64,000 nt of DNA from Apostichopus japonicus (GCF_037975245.1 NC_092576.1:8759501-8823500), one strand, 5' to 3'. Shown: positions 34,046-49,000, counted from the stretch's first letter. Numbers and translations: made by a program. Notes: generated by a model from the sequence alone, not told the origin.

Positions 34046-37000
34046 CTGGAAAGATGAAACAAAGAGAAAAACTACATATGCCACAATTCCAAAAATTGTT
34101 TCAATGAAGCCTCTCGAGCATACATGTTCTACTGTAGGCAATATTTTACTCAGGTATTTCTTTTGTGACTTAATGGCTATGTGATGAAACTTTTTCTGGT
34201 AAGGGATTTTGAGATTTATAAAACTTATTTATCAAACAGACAAGTTTAAGATGCTAGATTCCTGCAGTAGCTAATTCACATAGAAAATAACCTATTGAGT
34301 TCATTCAAGTTAATAAGGCATAGGAAGTAAATAAGACATGCTGAACATCCCAAGGATCATCTTTTCACAAATGGGTCTACCTCGTTTGGCCAGCTGCCAA
34401 AATACACTTTTATGGTATAACAAGATGAAATCATATCACTTCATTCTCACACTGCAATTCATGTATGCACTGCTATTTGAAACACTGATTACTTGCCCAC
34501 AGTTTATTGTAAATCATGGGAACCATGTTTATAAACCCTTGGGTAGGGCTTTAATTTAAACAGCATTTCCGAGTTACCCTGTACGGCATCGATTTAACAT
34601 TTTCCCAGATGACATAAAGTCACATTTCCCTCTATTATGATGTAATTAAAAGTGCAATACGAAGTCCTTAGGTGAGGTGATTGTGACAACCACCGTAGGT
34701 TACATACTGAATCCATTAACATATTTTAATGATGCAATGATAAATTTGTATGCATTTCAACTTTATGACTATCCACTATTTCCTATGGCAGTACACATAC
34801 TATCTGTGTCACTATATAGTCACCTTTATTACTACACTATTTCCTATGGCAGTAGACATACTATCTGTGGCACCTTAAGTCCCAACATCAACTCACCTGA
34901 ACAGTCTGGCCCGACAAAGCCAATCTTCAGTGATCATTACGAATAAATTCTGCAGCAAGCCGGTGGAAAAGTTGGAGACAAATTGGGGCTATTCGGAGGA
35001 TTATAGGACCTTCGAACCTTTTTGCGAGGACCTAAGGATCTAAGGTTCACCAACAGCTGTGGTAGACAGTGGCAGATGGTATATGCTGTATACACATCGC
35101 AGCAACAGACATGGAATATGACAGAAGGCTCACAACTTGAACTTAGGGATAGGAGACAATGATCCACATTATAATTAAAATGGTTATATTCAAAGCTCGT
35201 TTATCAAAGGGAGACCAAATGAAGTCAGCTTATGTAAGGAAAAACTGTTCAAGCCAGTTTCAACCAGGTGTAACTGGTTATGTCAGGTGAAAGCTGTTCA
35301 AGCCAGTTCCAACCAGATGGAACTGGTTTACAAAGCACTTTGTTCAAAACAACTGACAACCAGAAGCAATTCATACGTAAGAAGACAAAACCCAGATGCA
35401 AGAGGTTGTGTGATGACGTTGGTTACAGTCCCTTCTAACCAATATGAACAATTTTCAACTGTTGTATCAGTTAATATCAACCGACTGCTGATCGATGCCA
35501 GTCGTAGCCAGTCAAAACTGGCCCAACCAGTTTTAACAATTCAAAACTGGCCCAACCAGTTTTAACCAATTCAAAACTGGTCCAATCAGTTTTAACCATT
35601 CAAAACTGGCGCAACCAGTTTGAACCATTCAAAACTGGGCCAATCAGTTTTAACCCTTCAAAACTGGTCCAATCAGTTATAACCAATAGACAATTCCATG
35701 AAAAGTCAAATCGATGTTGCCCACTACCAGATGCAGTATTTGCAGGTAAATACTTTTCTATAGCCGGCTTTAACCAGTTACAGCTGGTTTAAGCAGTACA
35801 ATCAAACATCAGTTACATTTGTATCCAGATAGTTTAGATAAACTATCATGTAAAACACACACCATCCAGTTCTATCCAGTTCAAGTCTGCCAAACTTACA
35901 ATTCACCTCTGAGATATTTAACTTCATTCAATTTCTTCAACCTGAATGGACTAGATCAAGCAGTGCTCAGCAAACCTTTCACAATGAAATGAGATGGTGA
36001 GAGATGTAAACATACCTCTGGTTGGTCCTGGTGTAGTTGAACCGGTCGGTGTCCTTGGGGTGCTTAGGGTGCTACAGGGGACAGGTTCCAGGTCAATGTC
36101 ATCAATGGCAATGTGTCCTACATCGTTCCGACTCAGAGATACGGCCTCCATGTTTATCTAGTCGTAAGAAGAGAATGATATCATCAAAAATGTGAATAGT
36201 GAAGAAATATTCCACAACTGTCTCAGAAATGATCGAAACTCTCTTCATACCACTTCCGTGGCTGTTCCTCATTACTCCATGCAGTACCTGGCAAACTACA
36301 CTTTACCTCCTTACAAGGTACACTTGGCTTCACTCCTTACCTGGTTCTCCACTTCCTACCAGATTCCTTGATATTCTTTCCCTAGTCCCTTAGCCGGTAC
36401 TGACCCGGTGCACTTCATTCGACTCCACCGAATTCCTGATATTAATCACCCCACTCCTAATCTGATACCCTTTAACCCACCCCTTACCTGATACCCTTTA
36501 ACCCACCCCTTACCTGATACTCTTCTGTTGATGTTATGGACACCCTGGCCATATTCCACATGTCACTCACAGCCTCAGTGGATTCAAAGATGACAGAAGC
36601 TGGACTAGTTCCTCCATACTTGTAAGCTCTGAGCCTTCCAGTACCTGAAAGCAAAAAATAACAAAAGTTTTGATACCAAAAACGATGCCTGATCTTTAAA
36701 ACTTCAATTTTGTGAAATGATTCAAGTTGCAAAGTTGCTACAAAACTGTAAAGAAAAAGAAAAAAAATTGTTTATAGTTTGGTGATGCTCACCTTGTCCA
36801 AACATATGATACCAAAAGACAAAGCAGGAATCGGGAGAGGCAGGCATGTGCTCGCTGATGAGGATGGCTTTATGTCCGGCAAGGACGATAGGAGGTAGAA
36901 TTTCAAAAGAGAGGTAGAATCCTGGTGAAACAGAAAAACATTTCATAGAGTCACAACAAAAATAGGGAAATTAAAAATTTGGTTGGCACAGGATCATTCA

Positions 37001-40000
37001 TTCCTTGGTTGATATCAAGTGCCTTCAGTTAGGTAAACCTTTAAAGCAGAAATAACAGCAAAGCAAAGCTTATGTAAACTAAAATCATATGTACTATATT
37101 GTTAGTACATCAGAGTTCTGTAGATCAAAAGGAGACTAAATGGTTCATACATAAATCAAAATGGAGAATGCATGGTTAATAACCCTGGTTGCATGCACCC
37201 CATTGCTAGAAACTAGGGGCAATTTTTCCACTGACAATGGTCCCTAGGCCTGGGGACATATCGTTAATTTTACCCCTGGTACTGTGAAATACATTTTATG
37301 GCACTGATTAAATTCTCTAATTTATGCATTTTTAAACTTACCCAAGTCTGTTCCAGTAGTGTGGTCAAACAATACATCATTGTCTAACGCATGCACCCCT
37401 CTCATCCGCAGCCAGTCCACATTATCTTCATCATGTTCGTTACGCCAACTGCAAGTGTCCTCTTCAAAACTACAGAAACCTATGTGGAAGATAATAAATA
37501 CAGCGTGAACCAAGAAAAACACCCCCGAACAGATAAGAGAATGTTTGTGCCATCTGGGATATATCCTCCTCATTTAACAACTTTTGTCTCAGAGCAGTTC
37601 TTTTGTAATTTCTGTGACATCATTATCCTACTATTATCTGAAACCTTTTATTTTCTCTTTGTTTTTCTTTCATATTCTCAAGGTAGAATGTTAACAGTGT
37701 TGACATTGAAACCAATGTCACCGTTAGGTCATGTTACAAGAGGTTCAATATTTAGGTACATCAGTTTGAAAATCCATTAGTGGAAGTAAACATAGTAACA
37801 CATAAAGTAACACATAGAGAAACACATATTAAAGAATGTAAGCAATAGTTGCAAACAGAAATCATAGGTAAGCTAAACTCAAGTCTTCAGCCTTGTGTGT
37901 GAAGGGAAGTAAATTCTGTGATATTTCCCAAATTGGAAAAGATTTTTCTTCAACTGTTTGGGAAAGTTGTTCATGATCGTTAATTCTATAGGATAGGCCA
38001 AAGCCACTTTGTGCAAGGTTGTGCCTCCTTTAACATATGAAAATCAGTGAAAACTCAAACATGAATGGTGAAAAGGACAGGGTGGGCTTTGTACCTGGAT
38101 TTCCATTACAGGAGCCAAATTTGAGTGATGTGTCATCGACTGCTATGTCACCAGTCCACGATGAACCACGAATCACCTCTAAAACAATCTGAAAGCGATG
38201 GGGCGCCCTCACTGTCACTTGTGTGAATCGCCATTCATCAGCACTGATTGCTTGAGTAGAATAAAGAAGCAGAAAATGTGACATGTTTGGAGGGACGCAG
38301 GTTAAAATCTTTAACCTTGCTTTTATTATCACAATACAGACCATCTCAACACAGAACATCACAACACAGTACAAAGCATCACAGCACAGAATGCAAAACA
38401 TCACAACACAGAATGCAAAACATCACAACTCAGAACACAAAACATCACAACACAGAATGCAAAATATCACAAGACAGATCACAAAACATCACAACACAGA
38501 ATGCAAAACATCACAAGACAGATCACAAAACATCACAACACAGAATGCAAAACATCACAACTCAGATCACAAAACATCACAACACAGAATGCAAAACATC
38601 ACAACTCAGAACACAAAACATCACAACACAGAATGCAAAACATCACAAGACAGATCACAAAACATCACAACACAGAATGCAAAACATCACAACTCAGAAC
38701 ACAACACATCACAACACAGAATGCAAAACATCACAACTCAGAACACAAAACATCACAACACAGAATGCAAAACATCACAACTCAGAACAAAAAACATCAC
38801 AACACACAATGCAGAGCATCACAACACAGAATACAAAACATCACAACACAGAACACAAAAACATCACAACACAGAATACAAAACATCACAACACAGAACA
38901 AAGAACATCACAACACAGAATGCAAAACATCACAACACAGAATGCATCACATCACAACACAGAATGCAAAACATCACAACACAGAATGCAAAACATAACA
39001 ACACAGAATGCAAAACATCACAACACAGAATGCAAACAAAACAAGACAGAATGACATAACACAGAACATCACAGCAAATAGTTTAACATACAGAACCTCA
39101 CAACACACAACATTACAACACAAACCCATTTCAACACAACATCACAACACATGAAACAGACCATCTCAACGCAAAACATCGCAACACAGAACACAAAGCA
39201 TCACAACACAAAATGACATAATATAGAACAACAAAGTAAATGTTATCACAACACAGAAATTTACCTCCCAACACAGAACTTTTGCAATTTCATAGAACAT
39301 CTCAACAATAACAACGACCACAACAAAAACACAACATATAACAACACATCACAGTAAATTTCAAAACAAAACACTATTATACAGACAATTTTAACACAGA
39401 ACAGAATGTTAACTTCATGAATATTGATCCTATTAGCTAGATGTCAGTATAGTTTGCATGAGTTGAAACTTAACCAGCTGCATAAAGCCTATCATGTTTT
39501 GCATTATATTATAACTGGCCTTTTATCATTGCCTTGTGCCATGTGGTTACAATGTTTAATGGCTTTATAATAATTAAATGCCAAATTACATTCCTCGTTG
39601 ATTTCTTGTCGGAAAAAAAAACCTTTCAATGGACAACTCAAATGGACAATCCAAATTCAAAAAATGCACACAGAAATAGATTCAATAATTGTCGAAGTCA
39701 ATCTGCATAGAAAAGACAGCAATAAGTCGCTACTAAAAACAAGTTCTAAGGAATTCCACGTTGTTCACAAAAGTAACAAACTTCTGACTAGAATCGGTAT
39801 CAGCTACAAGGATTCACCTACCAGTTCTTGAGAAGATGGGACTTCCTAACTCTTCCGTTACCAGATCATACACGTAGACGTTCAGCGTTCTAGCGGTTTC
39901 CCCGTACATGTGATACCACATGGTGAAGCAATCCCCATCTGTATACGGGTAGACGGGACTCCACAATCTAGCCGTGTCACCATTGGCACCATAAGTGCTC

Positions 40001-43000
40001 TCTAGGTAAGCATAATAGCCTGATGAGAATAAAAGAAAAAAACATGTTGACAGGTGGCAAGACCATGTTTTAAACGAAAGGCTGCATGAGATGATTGGCG
40101 GTCGGTGGTGTTTCTCATCCAACAACATCATTTGTAGGAAAACCATGTGGCTTGGACATGCGGCAAGACAGGGTGGCTTTGCACGTGCTGCGATTGGTGG
40201 TCTTCCTGCCGGTACTCGTCGGGGCCCTGGCAGACCTCGTCTTCGATGGGTCGACAATATTATTTCATGGTCAGGACTGTCATCTGCCGAACTCGTTGAT
40301 GCTGGCAAACGACATGTTAAAATCACACCAATACATCACCATTATAACTTGCGTAGTTGAGGGCTTCGACGGGTTCTATCCTATGAAGAAACATGATGAA
40401 TTAAGATACTGATGGAGAAAGCATTTCACACGACTAAAACTAGCAGTTTAAAATTAGTAAATTTATTGGAACGGGAGACTGCCATGTACGTGACAGTTAC
40501 CTTCTGCTGTCCCTGTAGAGTGGTCAATACTAGGTCCAGTCCTCTGAGATGTGGTTGGGCCCTTGTTTAATGACCAGTCCAGTTGATCATCCTGGTCCTG
40601 GGTCCAACTGCAAAAGCCTCCTTCAAAGTCACACTCCCCTGCAAAGACGAAAGTTAACATTATGGTTTCAAATAGCAGATTACCTAATTCACAGATAGCA
40701 GATTACCTTATTAATAAATAGCAGATTACCTAATTAATAAATAGCAAATTACCAAATTAATAAATAGCAGATAACCTAACTAATAAATAGCAGGATACCT
40801 AATTTATAAACAGCAGATTAACTAATCAATAAATAGCAGATTACCTAATTAATCAATAGCATATTACCTAATCAATAAATAGCAGATTAACTAATTAATA
40901 AATAGCAGATAGCTTAATTAATAAATAGCAGATTAACTAATTAAAAAATAGCAGATGACCTAATCAATAAATAGCAGGTTACCTAATTAATATATAGCAG
41001 ATTACCTAATTAATAATTAGCAGATTACCTAATTAAAAATAGCAGATTACCTAATTAATAAATAGCAGATTACCTAATTAATAAATAGCAGATTGCCTCA
41101 TTAATAAATAGCAGATTACCTAATTAATAAATAGCATATTAACTAAATAATAAATAGCACATTATCTAATTAATAAATAGCAGATTAACTAATTAATAAA
41201 TAGCAGATTGCTTAATTAATGAATGCAAATATATGGGATACATTAATTTCCTCAGTTGTGGATATTGTTCAGTGACTACTTCCAACAATCCCATTCTAGT
41301 CTAGTCTATGTCTGTGGTGTTGCATCGGTCATCTGCCCCAGTAGATTTGATATCCTATGCAAAAACTACGGAAGCTTTATATGACCAAACCAGCCAAGTG
41401 CTAATATTGCAATTAATAGATTTGGTTAGTTTGTTTGGTTAGCTTATTATTCCAGAGCACGTGTTCATTTTGCATCTAACAAGTTGTCTAGTTTATGTTT
41501 TCTGTTGAGATTTAGTTTGGTCAAATTTTTTGGAATAATTGTCTTATTTTTTTAAATTATTTTATTGGTTGAAATTAAAGTTTATGTATCGATGGTTCCT
41601 ATAACTTAACATGTCCCTTTATTGTGTTTCTGATGTTTACACAGTGCTTCAATAGCTTACTACCTACCTAATATAAATGATTTATTAAGTATATTTAATG
41701 TTTCAACCTAGTTCCTAGTCACCCATACTCCACAAGTCATGATTACGACTATCAGAACAGAGGTACCCAGAGAATCAAGATGTTCATACAAGAGAGGTGT
41801 GTATGTTACATTTTACAATTTTACTTTATTTAATGTGTCAAAATTTATCCTCACTTGAAGCTTGACACTTGCTGGTAAGAACAACAAGATCATCTAAAGC
41901 AATGCTCCCATAATCGTTGCCAAGGAAACGACCCTCAAAGGACAGCTGAATGGATGAAAGAAAGATTTATTACCATAGTTACCATTTATGCAGAGTAGAG
42001 AAGACCTAACAAGTGTTCATATAAACTGGTTTGCAGACCCCTAGGAGATATTGTTTGATATCACATAACATAGTAAAATCTCAGTTTGGGACTCTGTTTC
42101 AGCTATCACATGATGTAAAAATCACAACTCTAGCCCTTTGCAACATAAAGAGATTGGTCAATAAAGCAAGAGGCTGTAACATTAATAAAAACTATTACTT
42201 CTGCTGATGAAACTGAATCAAAATATTATTAGGTTCTATACTAAGAGAACTTTAAAAAGGTGTTAGTCAACTGTACAGCCCTTTGTAACATACAGAGATT
42301 GGTCAATAGATAATGAACCTTAAAGTCATGATTGCAATTTATTACTCCTGCTGAATAACAAATCAAAATATTATTATAATCTATACTCAGAAAACTTTAA
42401 GTGTTTAGCCAACTCTATAGCCCTTTGTAACATACTAAGATTAGTCAATAGATTATGAACTATTAAAATCATGATTGCAAGTTATTACTTATGTTTATAT
42501 AACAACAAAATATTATTAGAATCTATACTCACAGAACTTTAAAAGTGTTTAGCCAACGCTATAGCCCTTTGCAACATACTGAGATTTTACAATAGATTAT
42601 GAATTATTAACTAAGTTATTACTTATGTTGATATAACAGTCAAAATATTATGTGATTCTAATCTCAGAGAACTTTAAAATGTTTTAGCCAAGTCAAGCCA
42701 GAGTAAAACGAACTTTACCTCAGATTAACTTTAAAAGATAATAATTTTTCATTGAACCTTATCTCCAATTAATTCTAATGGCCATATTTGTTCAATACAA
42801 ACTGGTCACCCACCGTCCAAGGTATAGATGTTTTTATCGTCTTCTCCGCTCGTATCCACTCGTCTCCCTGATCGCCGATCTTGGTGAACACCAACCTCCG
42901 GTCTTCTCCTTCCTGTACGTAGACAGCCAAACTATCCACCTTGATACCCACCACATAATACCAAAATGTCAGACACCTTCCCTCTTGGTAGGGGGTCTGG

Positions 43001-46000
43001 AGGGGGCTGGTTATGATAGCCCTGTCCCCATTGGTATGAGGCACACTCATATTCAAGTATAAGTAAGATCCTGTAATTGAGAAACCAATGAAGAAAACTT
43101 AAAGTTCTTACAAAAAGAATATTTGTTTTCCTTAAATACATCAGTTTGTGACGTTTTTCTTTCCTTGTCCATTCTGATCAAAGAAAATAACAAAATGAAA
43201 TAAAATAAAATTTTGTTACAAGACTTTAAAGTTTAGAAGACAGCTTTGAGCATTTCTCCAATGGCAGTGGAAGAATTACTTTCACGATATACAAAGCTAA
43301 CAGTTACTGTATTTTGGTACCACAAGGTAAATGGATGTTTTTAGCTATTGAATATAATTTTAATAATATTCATAGCTAGCTTTTAGAAAACACCTGTCCC
43401 ACTGAAATGTAGCTGTCGTCATTGCACCAGTTTCAAGCAGGGCATTGTTTTCACTGAATATTCATATCACAAAAGGAAGTTTCCTTTGTCTTCTCTTTAT
43501 TGTTCTTTTACTTTCTTTTTTTCTTCCTCATCCTTTGTCTTCTTTCATTTTTCTTTGTTCTTTTTTCTTTTCGACTGCTCATAAAAGCTCTGCTTCTTCA
43601 GTCCTCCTCCACCTCCTTATATATTAACTATTCACCATTGTATTAATATTATGTGGAAATAAATCAAACTCAAACTCTGAATTCTGGATCTACCATCTAC
43701 TTGAGAGAAATCAGTTCTTTCCATTTCCCTGTATCTGTACCCGGCCACTTTTGTTTAACTTTTTGAGATACTTATGTAATCACATCACTACTTGGTATTT
43801 GTACTTTTCCATTTCCCTTTATCTTCCTTCAGACAAAGATCAAAATTAATAATTCATTTGTGAACCTACCATCTCCAGAAGTGTGATCGTTGGTTGGACC
43901 AAACTGATCGGAATTAATTCCAATTTCCCAGTCTGCCGTACCGCTGGGATCTTGTGTATAGAAACAGAGATCTCCTTCAAATGTGCAGTCCAAATCTAAA
44001 ATATCAAAAGAGGGCAAATCAAATAAGTAACTTTGATCAAAAAGTTGTAGACATAGACTTTTTGAAAGCTGTTTGGTTTTTAATCCTGACAGGACAGATA
44101 TTTGTTTTCATGTCAAGGATGTTGGGCATCAAAAGTTACGGTTTAATTTTTTCTATCTCATTGTGTTCACCGTGCTCATTAACCTGTCTGTATCCTGTGC
44201 GTGTTTTTGTCCCCTCTGTTACTGTAACTTGTCATTTAGCCTCTGAAGAAGATCCTGCTAGGATCGAAACGTCAGGCCAACTTACTTTTACACATCCATT
44301 TTTTTAATTCAATATGCGAGTATAAATGCTAACTAGAGAAGAAGCTTACAGTGAAAAGGCCACAAATGATGTAAATATAAATTATTAACATATAGACTTA
44401 CATGGCTCAATTTTAGACTTTTCAAAGTCCCCTCCCAACCCCCCCCCCCCCCCCGCTCTCTCTCTATCCTCTCAAACTATTCAGCACAAATCGTTGATAG
44501 AATCGTGTGCCATTCTTTTCTCTTTTCTTCTTACTCCCTATGCTCTTAAGTTATATATTATTTGTCATTTTGTTAATCTCTGGATTGTTATTGAAATGTA
44601 CTGTGTTAAGGTCTCTTATACCTCACTGAGGTGATGTGGAGAAAATAAACTGAAACTGATATATTAATATCAATACCTCTTTCTGTTTTATTTGAACTGA
44701 CATATTATTCTTAACTTACTTGATTTGCCTCCAATCTGTCCTTGACAGACCTGTAACTCAATATCCAGATCATCAAGAGCAATATCACCGCTGGCAGCCT
44801 CTCCCTTCACGGCTTCAATCACCAGCTAAAAATGTCAAATAAACATTCAAGGACACTGATTACCATGTATAAGACTCATCACAGTCATATGGCCTACGTA
44901 ATTGCCGATAAGATCTAGCAAGAATCACATCGTTATACAAAGAATATAAAAAACAACGGAAACAGAAGAGGAGAATCACCAATAGGTCGGTTTGAATCCA
45001 GGAATTTTGCAATATGACATTTTTCAGTCTCATCTCATGGTACAAATATACTGATAGTAAGCAGTGTCTTGCCCCTGCAGGGACTGATAGCCTCAGCTGA
45101 CAATGTGCATTGCTTTAGCAGTTTGAACAGCCACTGTGGCCATAGACCCCCCCATGGTAATACTGGCCCCAGCTGATAATGTTAATTACAGACAAGTGTC
45201 TGCCTGCCACAGTGGCCTCCTGGTTCTTTATGATACTGATCATCATTGATAGTGTATATTGCTAATTAAGAGGGGTGCTTGCCACTGTGGCCCTACAACT
45301 CATTACGATAGTAGACTCACATGATACCTTCAATTACTGTGGCTTTTCTCACTTTATTGTTCTCACCTGACACTGTACACTGCTATATAGGTTTGCCTGA
45401 TCATATGGAGGTCTTGTTCTCACATGATACTCTTTATCCCTATAAAGGTTTGCCTGATCATATTAAGGAATTGTTTGTTCCCACCTGATACTGTATATCA
45501 CTATACAAGTTTGTCTGATCATATGGAGGTATTGCTCTCACCTGATACTTCAGTACACTGCTGTATAGGTTTGTCTGATCATATGGAGGTATTGTACTCA
45601 CCTGATACTGTATATCACTATACAAGTTTGCCAGTCCCTGTATCCATACATCGCCATGGTCTCCAGATTCCTTCCACACTTCTGTCATGTTCTGACCTTC
45701 AGGTCGAATATAAATCGTCAAGTCTCCAATAGCTGTGAATGATAAAATAAGGAGTTACACCAACATTCAAAGTGAAGACTTGAATTATCACCTAGTGACG
45801 CTATTGTGAAACACAGTTCTGTGAAAACTATTAAGGCCAGGTCACACTATACCGATTTTTTATCGGAATACTATCCGATTTTCCCGGAGGAATCGAAACA
45901 GCCAGTTTTTCGTTCGGGTCTTCTAGCCACAGTGATAAAGGACCTGATTTGCTATCTGTTGAGCCATTCCGAAGTGGAATAGCCCTCTCCTAACTTTTGA

Positions 46001-49000
46001 TATTGACTCCCTTTCCTTTTATCGGATAGCTATCCAATTTCTCTTCCGATTTTTATCGTTTTTCGATGTGACGTCACTTCAGAATGTAGTCCGTTCCAGA
46101 ACCCCTCAGATTTGGAGTAGGTATTCGAATATTCCACTGCATTCATTACATTCACTACCACAAACCTCACTCTTCGGCCTAAAATCGGAAAAATCGGACC
46201 GTATTCCGATAAAATATCGCTGAAGTGTGACCGGGCCTTTAGGGAGGGGGCATCACATCCTCCCCAACCGTTCCCAAGACTTCTACAGTTTCAGAGGTCA
46301 AGGTTCAATCCTAACGTAAAATATAGCCAAAGGTTACTAAAGTTCAGATGCCACATTTATCAGCAGTAACAACTTACTGAGATATAATCAAGGTACCATG
46401 CAGCTATATATTAGCATTCAATAAACACACATGATCCAATTATATTAAGTTGAACATACCCATTCATACACAACAAATGGCTTCAGCATCAAACAACTGT
46501 TAATGAGGTCTACCATTAATAGTCAATGTTTATTATATGAGCAACTCAAGCAAGCACAGATGACTCACTGGGAAATCGGAAAGAAGTTCTAAATGAAGAC
46601 GAGGATAATTATTGGCTAGGACAGAACAGGTCACTCTGTCTTACATTCGAGAGTTTGTCGAGTTTGAGACAAGACAGGATGCCATTTGGTATTAACAATA
46701 TTATTCCCAGACAACGAGGAAGTAGCTTGCTATGAAGATTGAAATCATACTTACTTTCTCCAAACATGTGATACCAGAATGCCAGGCAGTTGAAATTACC
46801 ATCAGTAGCTGGGATGTACTGACTGACTAACCATGCATTGTCTCCCTGCTGACCAAATGATGCTTCAAAGTAGAGGTAGTGACCTGGATGGATCAAATAT
46901 GTAGACAGATCACCAAGGAAATGCATCCCCATTATGTAATACAGCCCTTCAACACAGTCATGTTACCTACCTAGATTTGTCCCTAATGTGTGGTCCACCT
47001 GTGGTCCAGTGTTAGCGCTGTTGGTTCCTGCTTTATCAATGAGTCAATCACAGGATCACCCCCCCCCCTTCCCCAACATTTCAACAGTCATGTTACTTTA
47101 CCTAGATTTGTCCCTGTGTGATCCACCTGTGGTCCAGTGTTAGCACTGCTAGTATCAATGAGCCAATCACAGGATCACCACCCCCCCTCCCCTTTAATAC
47201 AGTCATGTAACTTTCCTAGATATGTCCCTGTGTGATCCACCTGTGGTCCAGTGTTAGCACTGCTAGTATCAATGAGCCAATCACAGGATCACCACCCCCC
47301 CCCCTCTCTCCCCTTTAATACAGTCATGTAACTTACCTAGATTTGTCCCTAATGTGTGATCCACCTGTGGTCCAGTGTTAGCACTGCTAGTATCAATGAG
47401 CCAATCACAGGATCACCACCCCCCCCTCTCCCCTTTAATACAGTCATGTAACTTACCTAGATTTGTTCCTAATGTGTGATCCACCTGTGGTCCAGTGTTA
47501 GCACTGCTAGTCCCCGCTGTATCAATGTACCAGTCGTGGTCATCACCTCCATCTTCATTGATCCAGGTACAAAGGTCATCTTCAAAATCACAGAAACCTG
47601 CAGATTAAAAAACAATAAGTCAGTAGAAGATCCATTAACTAGGTCTAGATATTAAAAATAGAACAGCACACCCCCTAATCACCCTCTCCCACACACCTCC
47701 CCATCCCTCGTTACTGTATAGTTGAGGGCTGTCAACAATAATTATTATTTCCTTTATTTTAGAACTATTTTCCCTTTTGGCTGCTAAGTTTTTAATCTTT
47801 TTATGGATTTTTTCATTTATTTTTAAGTTTAAGTTTTACAACTGACAGGGGTGTCACTTGAATAAGGTGAAAATGTTCAAACATGTCTGTTAAACAATTT
47901 CAACGTTTTCTACATTATTCCAAAATGAAAGTTGACCAGAGAGTAGTACCTCTAAATATCAAACACGATGTAACTAATTGATTCATTCTAAGGTCCTAGA
48001 TCCATATAAACTGTCTATTTTTGGATTAATGTTTAGCTTACCTAGTCTCGGACATGACCCATCTTGTATATCTACATCGTCTATCGCCATGGTACCAGTA
48101 GAGTGTTCCGTTCCCAACAGAGCCTCGATTACGATCCTGTAGGGGTGATCAGACGACACCGTTACCAAAGCCTTCCTCCAGACGGTCTCGTCGCTGCCTG
48201 TAGAACACAATGGATGAGTTAGAATTAGTTCGCAGTTCGTAAGTGTTCGCTTCAAAGTTCACTTTTATTACAAAACATGTCAATTTCAAATGATGTTATC
48301 TCAACAATATGCAGGAATTGAATGCAAATTCACCAGGATGCTCAGAATATAATTATGTTACACTTTCATCAGCCAAATATTAAAAATGTTGCTTTCGACT
48401 GTCCTCTTAAAGCTTAAGCCAAAATTGAATGCAAGTTCCCCAGGATGCTTAGAATATAATTATGTTACACTTTCATCGGTTAAATATTAAAAATGTTGCT
48501 TTTCGACTGTCCTCTTAAAGCTACTTGAACTAATTGACTAGAGAGCAAACTTGAGGTTCTCATCCCGCAATGAGAATCTTCCATCACCCACTCCTCTCCC
48601 CTGCACCCATCATGTCCTCACCTGCGATACGTAAGAGAGGACCGGAATATGTAGCGGTGACAATGTTGTAGCTCTCTACGTTGAGAGAACCCACGTTGTC
48701 ACCGGCAACGATGTAATAGAAGGACAAACACTCGGCGACCGTCTCTGAATAGGTGGGACTCAGCAATCTGCTCACTTCCCCGGGATAGCGACCAGAATTG
48801 GTGTGAACATACGCATAGATACCTACGAGAAAGAAAACTAGACACTGCGACACTACACTAAAATACATACCATTATACCTAACCCCATACCCCCTATCTT
48901 ACCCCTATCAGTGGTAGAAATGTCGGAGGGTCACAATGCACCCATCAAACCCATCATTGATAGCCTGACTTCTATTTTCATTCCTTCCTTCAATAGATTA

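Noticed and set aside
38278-39059. Plus-strand open frames of 258 codons (His/Gln/Asn/Thr-rich)
   Set aside because: 22-bp minisatellite; peptides are repeat products in all frames.
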